Shown one piece after another: positions 1-5,688 of a DNA stretch of 5,752 nt. The first letter of the stretch is position 1; every line of letters starts with the position of its first letter. The translations under genes and the position numbers were made by a program. Where the stretch lies: positions 1 to 5,752 of the forward strand of contig JAUIIF010000317.1 in the NCBI GenBank assembly GCA_030431945.1, written 5' to 3'. The notes under the pieces were generated by a model. That model saw only the letters and a list, made by a program, of their open reading frames with translations. It made no database searches and was not told where the DNA came from. The DNA is from Bacteroidia bacterium. GTDB taxonomy: Bacteria > Bacteroidota > Bacteroidia > Chitinophagales > Saprospiraceae.

Positions 1-263
1 GGCCGCGTGAGCAGCCCCCGGATCGTAACGCCCGTTCCCGGCGTAGTGTACTCCACGGTGTCCGCATCCAGCCGGGGGTCTTCGGCCCGCACCTGGATCT
101 TGGTCACGTAATCCGGCAACAAGTGTTCGAGCAGGCCCGCGACCGTCAGCCCGCCCACCGCGTAGGCGGATAGCTTGCGCACGAAACCACGGCGGTCGAG
201 TTGGTTATGGGCGTACTTATCGTAGAGATCGAAGACTTCCTGCGGAATGGTTGGCTTGGGCAT
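1..263 (-). CDS. Dienelactone hydrolase family protein (YghX-like), N-terminal part only
   Basis: Reading leftward from the ATG at 263-261 gives 87 codons that run off the window edge. The protein begins MPKPTIPQEVFDLYDKYAH, then has a Tat-type signal: twin arginines at residues 24-25 in DRRGFVRK, followed by a hydrophobic stretch at about 31-46 (LSAYAVGGLTVAGLL). After a linker comes a segment ending YTTPGTGVTIRGLLTR, which resembles the start of the alpha/beta-hydrolase domain. This N-terminal layout is what I recall for YghX-type dienelactone hydrolases (carboxymethylenebutenolidase family), which hydrolyse ester or lactone bonds through a Cys-Asp-His triad. The catalytic residues lie outside the window, so activity cannot be judged. 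The Tat motif implies export in folded form to the periplasm. The gene is divergent from the Tricorn gene across 243 nt. Family assignment is by recognition of the N-terminus. Confidence 0.82.
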   Translation of the reverse strand, partial: MPKPTIPQEVFDLYDKYAHNQLDRRGFVRKLSAYAVGGLTVAGLLEHLLPDYVTKIQVRAEDPRLDADTVEYTTPGTGVTIRGLLTR

Positions 264-283
264 ATGGCTACTGGTTGAGGCGT

Positions 284-316
284 TTAAGGTAAGCCTTTAG
301 CGGAGCTTTTACCAAA
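284..316 (-). promoter_or_regulatory. Possible Bacteroidota-type promoter for the dienelactone hydrolase gene
   Basis: On the minus strand, TTTG (316-313) is followed after 21 nt by TACCTTAA (291-284), a 6-of-8 match to the Bacteroidota -7 element TAnnTTTG. The known spacing between the upstream TTG/TTTG and the -7 element is roughly 17-23 nt, so the geometry fits. The ATG begins 20 nt downstream. A small imperfect inverted repeat (GGTAAGC at 289-295 against GCTTTTACC at 304-312, with two extra T) overlaps it and could be an operator or chance. The -7 element is imperfect, so this is tentative. Confidence 0.3.
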
Positions 317-338
317 AGAATGCTCATCAATCCCTCTT

Positions 339-390
339 CTGCACCTGCGTCCGCGCCATAATTGCTTCCTGGGCGCGGACGCAGGTGCAG
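339..390. repeat. Perfect 19-bp inverted repeat, 14-nt spacer
   Basis: CTGCACCTGCGTCCGCGCC at 339-357 is the exact reverse complement of 372-390, with a 14-nt AT-richer spacer at 358-371. In plus-strand RNA the stem can extend outward by two G-U pairs and two Watson-Crick pairs (335-338 with 391-394). No T-run follows it on either strand, and it lies between two divergent gene starts, so an ordinary terminator is neither shown nor expected. It could be a dispersed palindromic repeat, a large operator, or a structured leader of either gene. Confidence 0.9.
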
Positions 391-506
391 GGGAAAATTC
401 GCGGAGCAAGCAACGCTGGAGGAGGTAGCCAAGTCTTTCTTTAGCGTACCGGAAATCGAAAACCAATTTTTCCGTTAACTTCCACACCCTTAACCAACCC
501 AAATTC

Positions 507-3500
507 ATGTTTCTACGCTATTCCCTGGTGCTGGCCTTCGCCCTGAGCACCCTCGCCAGCCAGGCCCAGACCCGCCTGTTGCAGTCTCCGGCCCTGAGTG
601 CTGACCACCTCGCTTTTGTTTACGCCGGCGACCTCTGGGTCGCCGACCGGGACGGCACCAACCCCCAACGCCTGACCATCGACGATGGTGCCGAGGGGTT
701 CCCTGTCTTCAGCCCCGATGGCAAAACCATCGCCTTCACCGCCGAGTACGACGGGAACGCGGACGTCTACACCGTGCCCGTTGCCGGGGGTATCCCTAAG
801 CGCCTGACCTGGCACCCCACCCCCGACATCGTCATGGACTTCACCCCGGACGGCAAAAGCATCCTGTTCAATTCCCGGCGGGAAGTGTTCACGAACCGCT
901 TTTCCCAACTCTTTACCATCGGCCTGGATGGCGGGCAGGTGACGCCGCTGGAGATTCCTACGGCCTTTGCCTCCGCCTACTCCGCCGATGGCAAGTACCT
1001 CGCTTACACGCCCCTTGGCGAGCGCTTCGCCATGTGGAAAAACTACCGCGGAGGTACCATTTCCCGGATTTGGGTGATGGACCTGTCCGACAACTCCGTC
1101 GTTGAAGTTCCCAAGCCAAAAGGCGGCTGTAACGATGCCAAGCCCCAGTGGCTGAATGGCAAAATCTATTTTCGGAGCGACCGTAACCAGGAATTCAACC
1201 TCTACGAGTACGACCCGCAGACCAAAGCCGTCAAACAACTTACCAAGTTCAAGGACTTCCCGGTTCTCGATCTGAGTGCCGGTGCTGGTAAAATCATTTT
1301 CGAACAAGCCGGTTACCTCCACATCTACGATCCGGCAACGGGTAAGCACCAACGGCAAAACATCACCATTAATGCTGACATTCTCGACGTGCGCCCCTAC
1401 TGGGTCTCTGGCGGCCAGAACGTTCGCCACGCCGGCGCTTCGCCTTCCGGGAAGCGTTTGGTCTTTGACTTCCGCGGGGAAGTGCTGACCGCACCGACCG
1501 GCGACGGGGACGTCATGAACCTCAGCAATACCCCCGGTGTACACGAGACCCACCCCCGGTGGAGCCCCGACGGAAAGACCATCGCCTTTTTCTCCGATGC
1601 CTCGGGGGAATATGCCCTCCACCTGTACAATAACGTGACCAAGGAAGCACGGGCCATCCCCCTTAGCGGCACGGGCTTTTATGCTTTCCCACACTGGTCT
1701 CCCGACAGCAAGCAACTCGCCTTCGTCGATAATGGCCGGAACCTGTACCTCCTGGATGTTGCCTCCGGCAACCTCAAGAAGGTAGACCAGGACGAGCTGT
1801 ACATGCCCGGGGATTACCGGGACTTGTTCGGCTCCTGGTCCCCCGACAGCAAGTGGCTGGCGTACTCCAAGCTGACGGAAACAAATTTTGAGCGGGCCTA
1901 CGTGTACAACCTCGCCACGGGAAAATCCAGCCCGGTCTCCGACCCGCTGGCGAACGTTACGGAACCAACTTTTGATGCCTCAGGAAAGTACCTCTACCTT
2001 GCGGTATCGACGGATGCCGGTCCGGTCGTCAACTGGTTCCAGCAGTCCAGTAACGATATGCGCAGCACCAACGGCATTTACCTCATAACGCTGCAAAATG
2101 ACGTTGTCTCTCCGCTGATGCATAAGAACGACCTGGAGGAGATCGCTGCCGACGAGAGCGAGGACGAAGCAGAGGAGGAGGACACCTCCACCACGGAAGA
2201 AACCCCTGCGCTGCGCATCGATTTTGACGGTCTGGAGACCAGAATCGTCCACCTGCCCATGTCCGACGGAAACTACTACAACCTTGCCTCGGCGAAAGAC
2301 GGCGAGCTGCTTTACATTTCCCGCACGGATGAGGGTTCCACCATCCACCAGTATTCACTGAACGACCAGGAGGACAAGACGTACATCCCGGCCAATTGGT
2401 TCGAGGTGACCGGGAACGGGGAAAAACTCTTCGTGGGCAGCAATGGTCGCTGGGGCGTGACGCCGATCGGTAATCCGGCAACGAAAGACCTGAAAAGCCC
2501 TGATGCCTACGGCCTTAAGGTCAAGATTGAGCCCCTGGCGGAGTTCCGCAACATCTTCAACGAGATGTGGCGGGTTAACCGGGACTACTTTTACGATCCG
2601 GGCATGCACGGCGTAGACTGGCCAGCCATGAAGCAGAAATACGAAGTTTTTCTGCCGCACGTAAAGACCCGTCCCGACCTGTACCGCGTCATGGAGTGGA
2701 TGGGCTCCGAATTGGGCGTGGGCCACCATCGCTTCGGTAGCCGGGGTACCCGGCTGAACAACCCCACGCGCGTGGGTGGTGGTCTGCTGGGCGCCGATTA
2801 CACGGTCGCCAACGGACGCTACCGGATTGAAAAGATCTACGGCGGCCTGAACTGGAACGGTGAGCTCCGCTCTCCCCTCACCGAGCCGGGCGTCAACGTA
2901 AAGGAAGGAGAATACATCCTGGCGGTAGACGGAGAAGAGGTTAGCGGCAACGACAACCTTTTCCGTTTCTTCGAAGAGAAGGCGGACCGGATCGTCACCC
3001 TCAGCGTGGGCCCGAATGCCGACGGCACTGCTGCCCGGACGGTAAAGGTTACGCCCATCAGCAGCGAATACGGCCTGCGGAACCGCGACTGGGTGGAAGG
3101 CAACATCAAAAAGGTCGATGAAGCCACTAACGGACAAGTGGCCTATGTTTACGTTCCCAACACCGGTGGTGGCGGCTTCCAGTACTTCAAGCGGTACTTT
3201 TTCCCGCAGGTGAACAAGAAAGCCATCATTGTGGACGAACGTTTCAACGGAGGCGGACAAATTGCCGACTACTACATCGAGCACCTGATGCGCCCCTACC
3301 AGAACAGCTGGACGTACCGCTACGGCAAAGACCAGCACGCTCCGGTCGCCTCCATTCAGGGCCCCAAGGTCTTGCTGATTGATGAAACTGCCGGCTCCGG
3401 CGGCGACCTCTTCCCCTACCTGTGGCGCCAGAACGGCCTCGGAAAAATGATCGGTAAGCGCACCTGGGGCGGGCTGGTCGGCGTGCTGGGTTACCCGGAA

Positions 3501-3743
3501 TTCATTGACGGTGGCTCCGTAACGGCGCCGAATGTCGCTTTCTGGGATAAAGATGGCTATCGCGTCGAAAATGAAGGCGTAGCACCGGACATTGAAGTAG
3601 AGCAGTACCCGGCGGAAGTCATGGCCGGCAAAGACCCGCAACTGGAACGCGCCATTGCCGAGATCCTGAAAGAACTCAAGGCAAAGCCCGTGGTAACGCC
3701 AAAGCGGCCACCGTTTGAGAAGCGGGGATCGGCGGGGTACTAG
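507..3743 (+). CDS. Tricorn-like periplasmic S41 family peptidase (beta-propeller, PDZ and tail-specific protease domains)
   Basis: This is a 1078-aa serine peptidase close in length and layout to archaeal Tricorn. Tricorn trims oligopeptides; here a Sec signal peptide (residues 1-20, likely cleaved at SQA-Q) places it in the periplasm. Residues about 28-670 carry TolB/PD40-type propeller blades with WSPDGK-like motifs at 68, 112, 158, 311, 352, 397, 444 and 489. An acidic low-complexity loop lies at 543-566. Residues about 675-745 match the helical C1 domain, about 755-850 the PDZ domain (EGEYILAVDGEEV from 800), and about 855-1060 the C2 catalytic domain. Likely catalytic residues are His740 or His741 (GVGHHRFG), Ser964 in AGSGGD and a Glu in VENEGVAPDIE (1021 or 1023); NGGG at 914-917 matches the oxyanion-hole loop. 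The Ser next to the Tricorn His and the Asp after the nucleophile are both replaced. The ATG is chosen because it starts the signal peptide. The gene stands alone and converges on the DUF2911 gene. Confidence 0.95.
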   Translation: MFLRYSLVLAFALSTLASQAQTRLLQSPALSADHLAFVYAGDLWVADRDGTNPQRLTIDDGAEGFPVFSPDGKTIAFTAEYDGNADVYTVPVAGGIPKRLTWHPTPDIVMDFTPDGKSILFNSRREVFTNRFSQLFTIGLDGGQVTPLEIPTAFASAYSADGKYLAYTPLGERFAMWKNYRGGTISRIWVMDLSDNSVVEVPKPKGGCNDAKPQWLNGKIYFRSDRNQEFNLYEYDPQTKAVKQLTKFKDFPVLDLSAGAGKIIFEQAGYLHIYDPATGKHQRQNITINADILDVRPYWVSGGQNVRHAGASPSGKRLVFDFRGEVLTAPTGDGDVMNLSNTPGVHETHPRWSPDGKTIAFFSDASGEYALHLYNNVTKEARAIPLSGTGFYAFPHWSPDSKQLAFVDNGRNLYLLDVASGNLKKVDQDELYMPGDYRDLFGSWSPDSKWLAYSKLTETNFERAYVYNLATGKSSPVSDPLANVTEPTFDASGKYLYLAVSTDAGPVVNWFQQSSNDMRSTNGIYLITLQNDVVSPLMHKNDLEEIAADESEDEAEEEDTSTTEETPALRIDFDGLETRIVHLPMSDGNYYNLASAKDGELLYISRTDEGSTIHQYSLNDQEDKTYIPANWFEVTGNGEKLFVGSNGRWGVTPIGNPATKDLKSPDAYGLKVKIEPLAEFRNIFNEMWRVNRDYFYDPGMHGVDWPAMKQKYEVFLPHVKTRPDLYRVMEWMGSELGVGHHRFGSRGTRLNNPTRVGGGLLGADYTVANGRYRIEKIYGGLNWNGELRSPLTEPGVNVKEGEYILAVDGEEVSGNDNLFRFFEEKADRIVTLSVGPNADGTAARTVKVTPISSEYGLRNRDWVEGNIKKVDEATNGQVAYVYVPNTGGGGFQYFKRYFFPQVNKKAIIVDERFNGGGQIADYYIEHLMRPYQNSWTYRYGKDQHAPVASIQGPKVLLIDETAGSGGDLFPYLWRQNGLGKMIGKRTWGGLVGVLGYPEFIDGGSVTAPNVAFWDKDGYRVENEGVAPDIEVEQYPAEVMAGKDPQLERAIAEILKELKAKPVVTPKRPPFEKRGSAGY

Positions 3744-3763
3744 AGCTTGTTTGGGGACCGGTA

Positions 3764-3845
3764 GTACTTTGGTCCGTGGGGACATCAGATCGCTGGACAA
3801 CGGATTCTTCCGTCCAGCTTATCCTGTCGCAACGGATCAAAGTAC
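3764..3845 (+). repeat. 82-nt imperfect palindrome able to form one long hairpin
   Basis: The outer arms GTACTTTGGTCCGT (3764-3777) and ACGGATCAAAGTAC (3832-3845) pair over 14 positions with one G-U. Inside them GACA (3781-3784) pairs with TGTC (3825-3828), GAT (3788-3790) with ATC (3821-3823), GCTGGA (3792-3797) with TCCAGC (3813-3818), and CGGA (3801-3804) with TCCG (3809-3812), closing on the loop TTCT. That is 31 pairs over 82 nt, separated by small internal loops. It begins 20 nt after the Tricorn stop codon, so it would lie in that mRNA's 3' end. The T7 run starts 25 nt beyond the stem, too far for a standard intrinsic terminator. It could be an RNA 3'-end structure or a small MITE-like element; no clear target-site duplication flanks it. 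Confidence 0.8.
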
Positions 3846-3890
3846 CCCCTCTCCCAAGGCTGACGCATCATTTTTTTACCTCTCCCTCGG

Positions 3891-3921
3891 TCCCTCCCCA
3901 CACCACTGCGCCAGGGAGGGA
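3891..3921. repeat. 8-bp C/T-rich inverted repeat
   Basis: TCCCTCCC (3891-3898) is the exact reverse complement of GGGAGGGA (3914-3921), with a 15-nt loop. A second TCCCTC lies just upstream (3883-3888), so a shifted pairing is also possible. Neither strand has a T-run directly after the stem, so it is not a standard intrinsic terminator, although it is placed where transcripts from both convergent genes would end. Confidence 0.55.
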
Positions 3922-4090
3922 TGACACTTCGGCGATGAATACTTCAGAAAACGACAGTTCTTTTGGTGGGAGCTGGGGCTGCAATCAAGTTCACGCTATG
4001 GTATGCATCAGGCCTGACCCAGTGTATAATTCGGCGGCTGAAGCGGGCGCGTAGCGGCCTGGCTCGGCCGTCGAATGGTGGCAGATAAAA

Positions 4091-4951
4091 TCAATCCTCC
4101 TGCAACCTGGCAAGGTGCCTCCCCCATTCCTCCAGGGCCCAGGCCTGGTTTTGTTCATCCAGCGGGTGGGCCTTGCGGTAAGCAATGGCTTTGCGGACTT
4201 CCGCCAGCGCCAGGTCCTTGTGCCCCAGGTATTCGAAGATCATCCGGCGCAGGTTATAGGCCCAGCTTTCTTCTCTGGCTGCCAGTTGCCGCTCGGTCAA
4301 TGCCAGGGCTTTGTTCAGGTCTTTGCGGGCGTAGAAGAGAAATTCGGCGGGGTAGGTATAGTCCACCTCCGGGTTGATCGGATCAGCGAGCAGCTGATCG
4401 ATGTAAGCCATGGCTTCCCCTTCCGTGGTGGTCGTAATGGGGAAGGAGAACTGGGTATTCGTCCAGGAAAAGTAGACGATGGCATTTTCGCCGGCCAGGT
4501 CGATATCGAAGGACGCTGCCTCGTAGAAGCGCCCGGCTTGCCCGGGCCGGACGCGAAACCGGACAACATCCCGGCCGGCATCATGATCTTTGGCGCTGTA
4601 CAGCGTCGTATCGGCATTGAGGATAACCAGCCATTCTTCCGGACCGGGAATGGTCACCAGGGCATACTTCCCAGCGGAGACGGATTGGCCGCCGACCTTG
4701 ACCGGCTGGCTGAAACTGATCGTGGTACACTGTCCGGCCCCCGTGCGCCAGGGCTTGCCCCAGGGTACCAGGCCACCGAATACTTTTCGCCCTCTGGCCT
4801 GCGGCCGTTCGTAGGTGATGGTGACCGTGGTGTTGCCCACTGTCTGTTGTACCAGCCCGGGAGGGCTGAGGTGAGGAATCTGGGCCAGGACACCTTCTCC
4901 TGCCAACAGGCAACAGCAGAGCAACGGGTAGAGGTAGTAGCGATTTTTCAT
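4091..4951 (-). CDS. Secreted DUF2911 domain protein with helical C-terminal extension
   Basis: The protein has 286 aa. Residues 1-23 look like a Sec signal peptide (MKNRYYLYPLLCCC..., cleavage likely after VLA, before Gln24). The three cysteines at 12-14 sit inside the hydrophobic core and do not make a good lipobox. Residues about 28-172 match DUF2911: LSPPGLVQQTVGNTTVTITYERP, then GRKVFGGLVPWGKPWRTGA at 54-72, SAGKYALVTIPGPEEWLVILN at 92-112 and IVYFSWTNTQFSFPI at 158-172. The function of DUF2911 is unknown to me; it is common in Bacteroidota and predicted to be a periplasmic beta-rich domain. Residues about 175-286 are mostly helical, rich in Ala, Leu, Glu and Arg, and may form TPR-like helical hairpins (ALALTERQLAAREESWAYN, DLALAEVRKAIAYRKAH). 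The ATG chosen is the one that begins the signal peptide. It converges with the Tricorn-like gene and follows the small secreted-protein gene on the same strand after 97 nt. Confidence 0.9.
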   Translation of the reverse strand: MKNRYYLYPLLCCCLLAGEGVLAQIPHLSPPGLVQQTVGNTTVTITYERPQARGRKVFGGLVPWGKPWRTGAGQCTTISFSQPVKVGGQSVSAGKYALVTIPGPEEWLVILNADTTLYSAKDHDAGRDVVRFRVRPGQAGRFYEAASFDIDLAGENAIVYFSWTNTQFSFPITTTTEGEAMAYIDQLLADPINPEVDYTYPAEFLFYARKDLNKALALTERQLAAREESWAYNLRRMIFEYLGHKDLALAEVRKAIAYRKAHPLDEQNQAWALEEWGRHLARLQED

Positions 4952-5010
4952 CCGGCCAAGGTAACGGGTGCCCGCAGCCGGGGAAAGGATGATTTGTAAA
5001 AGGATGTAAA

Positions 5011-5050
5011 GGGTTGCGGGTTGCGGGTTGCAGGTTGCGGGTTGCGGGTT
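5011..5050. repeat. Tandem heptamer repeat GGGTTGC, about 5.7 copies
   Basis: Units are 5011-5017, 5018-5024, 5025-5031, 5032-5038 (first base A instead of G), 5039-5045 and a partial 5046-5050. Read on the minus strand it is GCAACCC repeated. It sits between two minus-strand genes, and its last two bases overlap the TAA stop codon (5051-5049) of the 84-aa protein gene. Heptamer arrays of this kind can change copy number by slipped-strand replication; whether this one varies cannot be seen from one sequence. Confidence 0.93.
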
Positions 5051-5303
5051 ACTGCAACAATACCTTAGCCGTTCCTTCTACCCCGTCTCCTCTGATGACG
5101 CGGACAAAGTAGATGCCCACCTCATTTACGTGATCATAAACGTAGATCGTAAAGGGTCCGGCCGTTCCCGTAGCACGGACCGTGATGGTACCATTACATC
5201 CGTTGGCGGCATCACTGTGGCTGGTCGCCAAAATGGTAATTTCGGCGGAGAGCCCGTGGTAGCCGGTGGTAAACAGGAGCAGGAAGAAAAGAATTCTAGT
5301 CAT
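5049..5303 (-). CDS. Small secreted protein, SprB-repeat-like / T9SS-tail-like
   Basis: This is an 84-aa precursor read from the ATG at 5303-5301. Residues 1-20 form a clean signal peptide (MTRILFFLLLFTTGYHGLSA, cleavage before Glu21). The open frame extends 39 codons further upstream to an ATG at 5420, but that start would bury the signal peptide, so it was not used. The mature part begins with a strand and Asn/Gly pattern (AANGCNGTITVRATGTAGPFTIYV) like SprB-type beta modules in Bacteroidota adhesins. It ends GIYFVRVIRGDGVEGTAKVLLQ, which fits either the last strands of such a module or the end of a type A T9SS sorting domain (usual form G-x-Y-x-V-x-V ... K-K-x-x-x-x). The middle is very short for either domain. 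It may be a minimal secreted module or the remnant of a longer surface protein that lost its centre. Function unknown; export is the only firm inference. Confidence 0.62.
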   Translation of the reverse strand: MTRILFFLLLFTTGYHGLSAEITILATSHSDAANGCNGTITVRATGTAGPFTIYVYDHVNEVGIYFVRVIRGDGVEGTAKVLLQ

Positions 5304-5435
5304 GGTAATCGGGTGTTGCAGGATAAATCTCGGGCCGAAAGCTGCCAGCAAAAGGAAGTCTTTGCCTCCCCCACTATTCGTCGATAGTAAAACGCCCCGG
5401 TCAAGTTCCCACCCGCCCAACCGTTAATACAATGT

Positions 5436-5443
5436 TACCTTTG
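5436..5443 (+). promoter_or_regulatory. Candidate -7 promoter element (TAnnTTTG)
   Basis: TACCTTTG matches the Bacteroidota -7 consensus TAnnTTTG at every fixed position and ends 47 nt before the ATG at 5491, which would give a 5' leader of about 40 nt. No TTG lies 17-23 nt upstream, so the -33 half is missing and the call rests on one 8-mer. If real, it would now drive the lipoprotein stump and probably the frame beginning at 5681. Confidence 0.4.
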
Positions 5444-5490
5444 CCGGCGCTGGACAACGACCCTGCGCCTTCTACGTATCCTTTTCCGAT

Positions 5491-5688
5491 ATGACTCGTT
5501 CCCTACTTGCTCTTGGTGGTTTCTTCCTGGTCTTGCTGACCCAGGCACTGGCACTCCAGAATTGTGCTACCCCGACCTCTCCGACCGGTGGGGCCCGGGA
5601 CACAATCGGCCCGGTACTCATTGCTGAAGAAACCACGCCTAATTTTCAGACTAATTTCAAGCCGCAAGGACAGTTGATCAATGGCTAA
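5491..5688 (+). pseudogene. N-terminal stump of a Big_5 (Ig-like domain) lipoprotein
   Basis: The 65-codon frame starts MTRSLLALGGFFLVLLTQAL, a signal peptide leading to LQNCATP with a candidate lipid-anchor Cys at residue 25. The lipobox is weak, with Asn rather than Gly, Ala or Ser just before the Cys. It continues TSPTGGARDTIGPVLIAEET and TPNFQTNFKPQ, which I recognise as the opening of Bacteroidota Ig-like (Big_5) lipoproteins: C-x-x-P-x-S-P-T-G-G, D-T-x-x-P, and N-F-x-T-N-F. Those proteins normally run on for several hundred residues, starting with a strand such as I-x-x-x-F-D-E. Here the match stops at residue 59 and the frame ends GQLING, then TAA. No continuation of the family is visible in the other two forward frames. 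The best explanation is a deletion that removed nearly the whole gene; an assembly join or a genuine short lipoprotein is also possible. Confidence 0.62.

Larger units (their letters stand above)
3744..4090. other. Gene-free stretch between convergent genes
   Basis: This 347-nt gap separates the stop codons of the Tricorn-like gene (plus) and the DUF2911 gene (minus). It contains an 82-nt imperfect palindrome (3764-3845), a T7 run (3871-3877), a C/T-rich inverted repeat (3891-3921) and a weak CGGCC/GGCCG hairpin near 4053-4070. Short open frames cross it, but they are low-complexity, lack family resemblance and have no convincing start. From about 3925 to 4050 I see nothing recognisable. No tRNA-like or other known RNA fold was found by eye. 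Confidence 0.6.

Noticed and set aside
513..1715. A 400-codon open frame on the minus strand inside the Tricorn-like gene
   Set aside because: It is fully antisense to a clear gene, its product is Val/Gly-rich with no recognisable domain, and long antisense frames are expected in GC-rich coding DNA with strong third-position bias.
2355..3800. A 481-codon open frame on the minus strand across the peptidase domain
   Set aside because: It is a mirror of the conserved catalytic region in the other strand, shows no family resemblance, and starts within the 82-nt palindrome rather than after any promoter-like sequence.
3871..3877. The T7 run as the U-tract of an intrinsic terminator for the Tricorn-like gene
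   Set aside because: The hairpin ends 25 nt earlier and no stem lies directly before the run, so the standard geometry is absent.
3776..4054. A 92-codon plus-strand frame in the convergent intergenic gap
   Set aside because: Its start lies in the right half of the palindrome's outer left arm, it runs through the repeats and the T-run, and the product looks like random intergenic translation.
4115..4999. A 294-codon plus-strand open frame over the DUF2911 gene
   Set aside because: It is antisense to a well-supported DUF2911 protein; its product lacks a signal peptide, domains or a sensible composition.
5011..5050. The heptamer array as a CRISPR or telomere-like element
   Set aside because: There are no spacers between units, and the array is only 40 nt inside ordinary chromosomal gene context; it is a simple tandem repeat.
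5304..5420. An upstream ATG (5420) that would make the small secreted protein 123 aa
   Set aside because: The 39 extra residues do not look like protein sequence and would place the clear signal peptide in the interior; the ATG at 5303 fits an exported protein.
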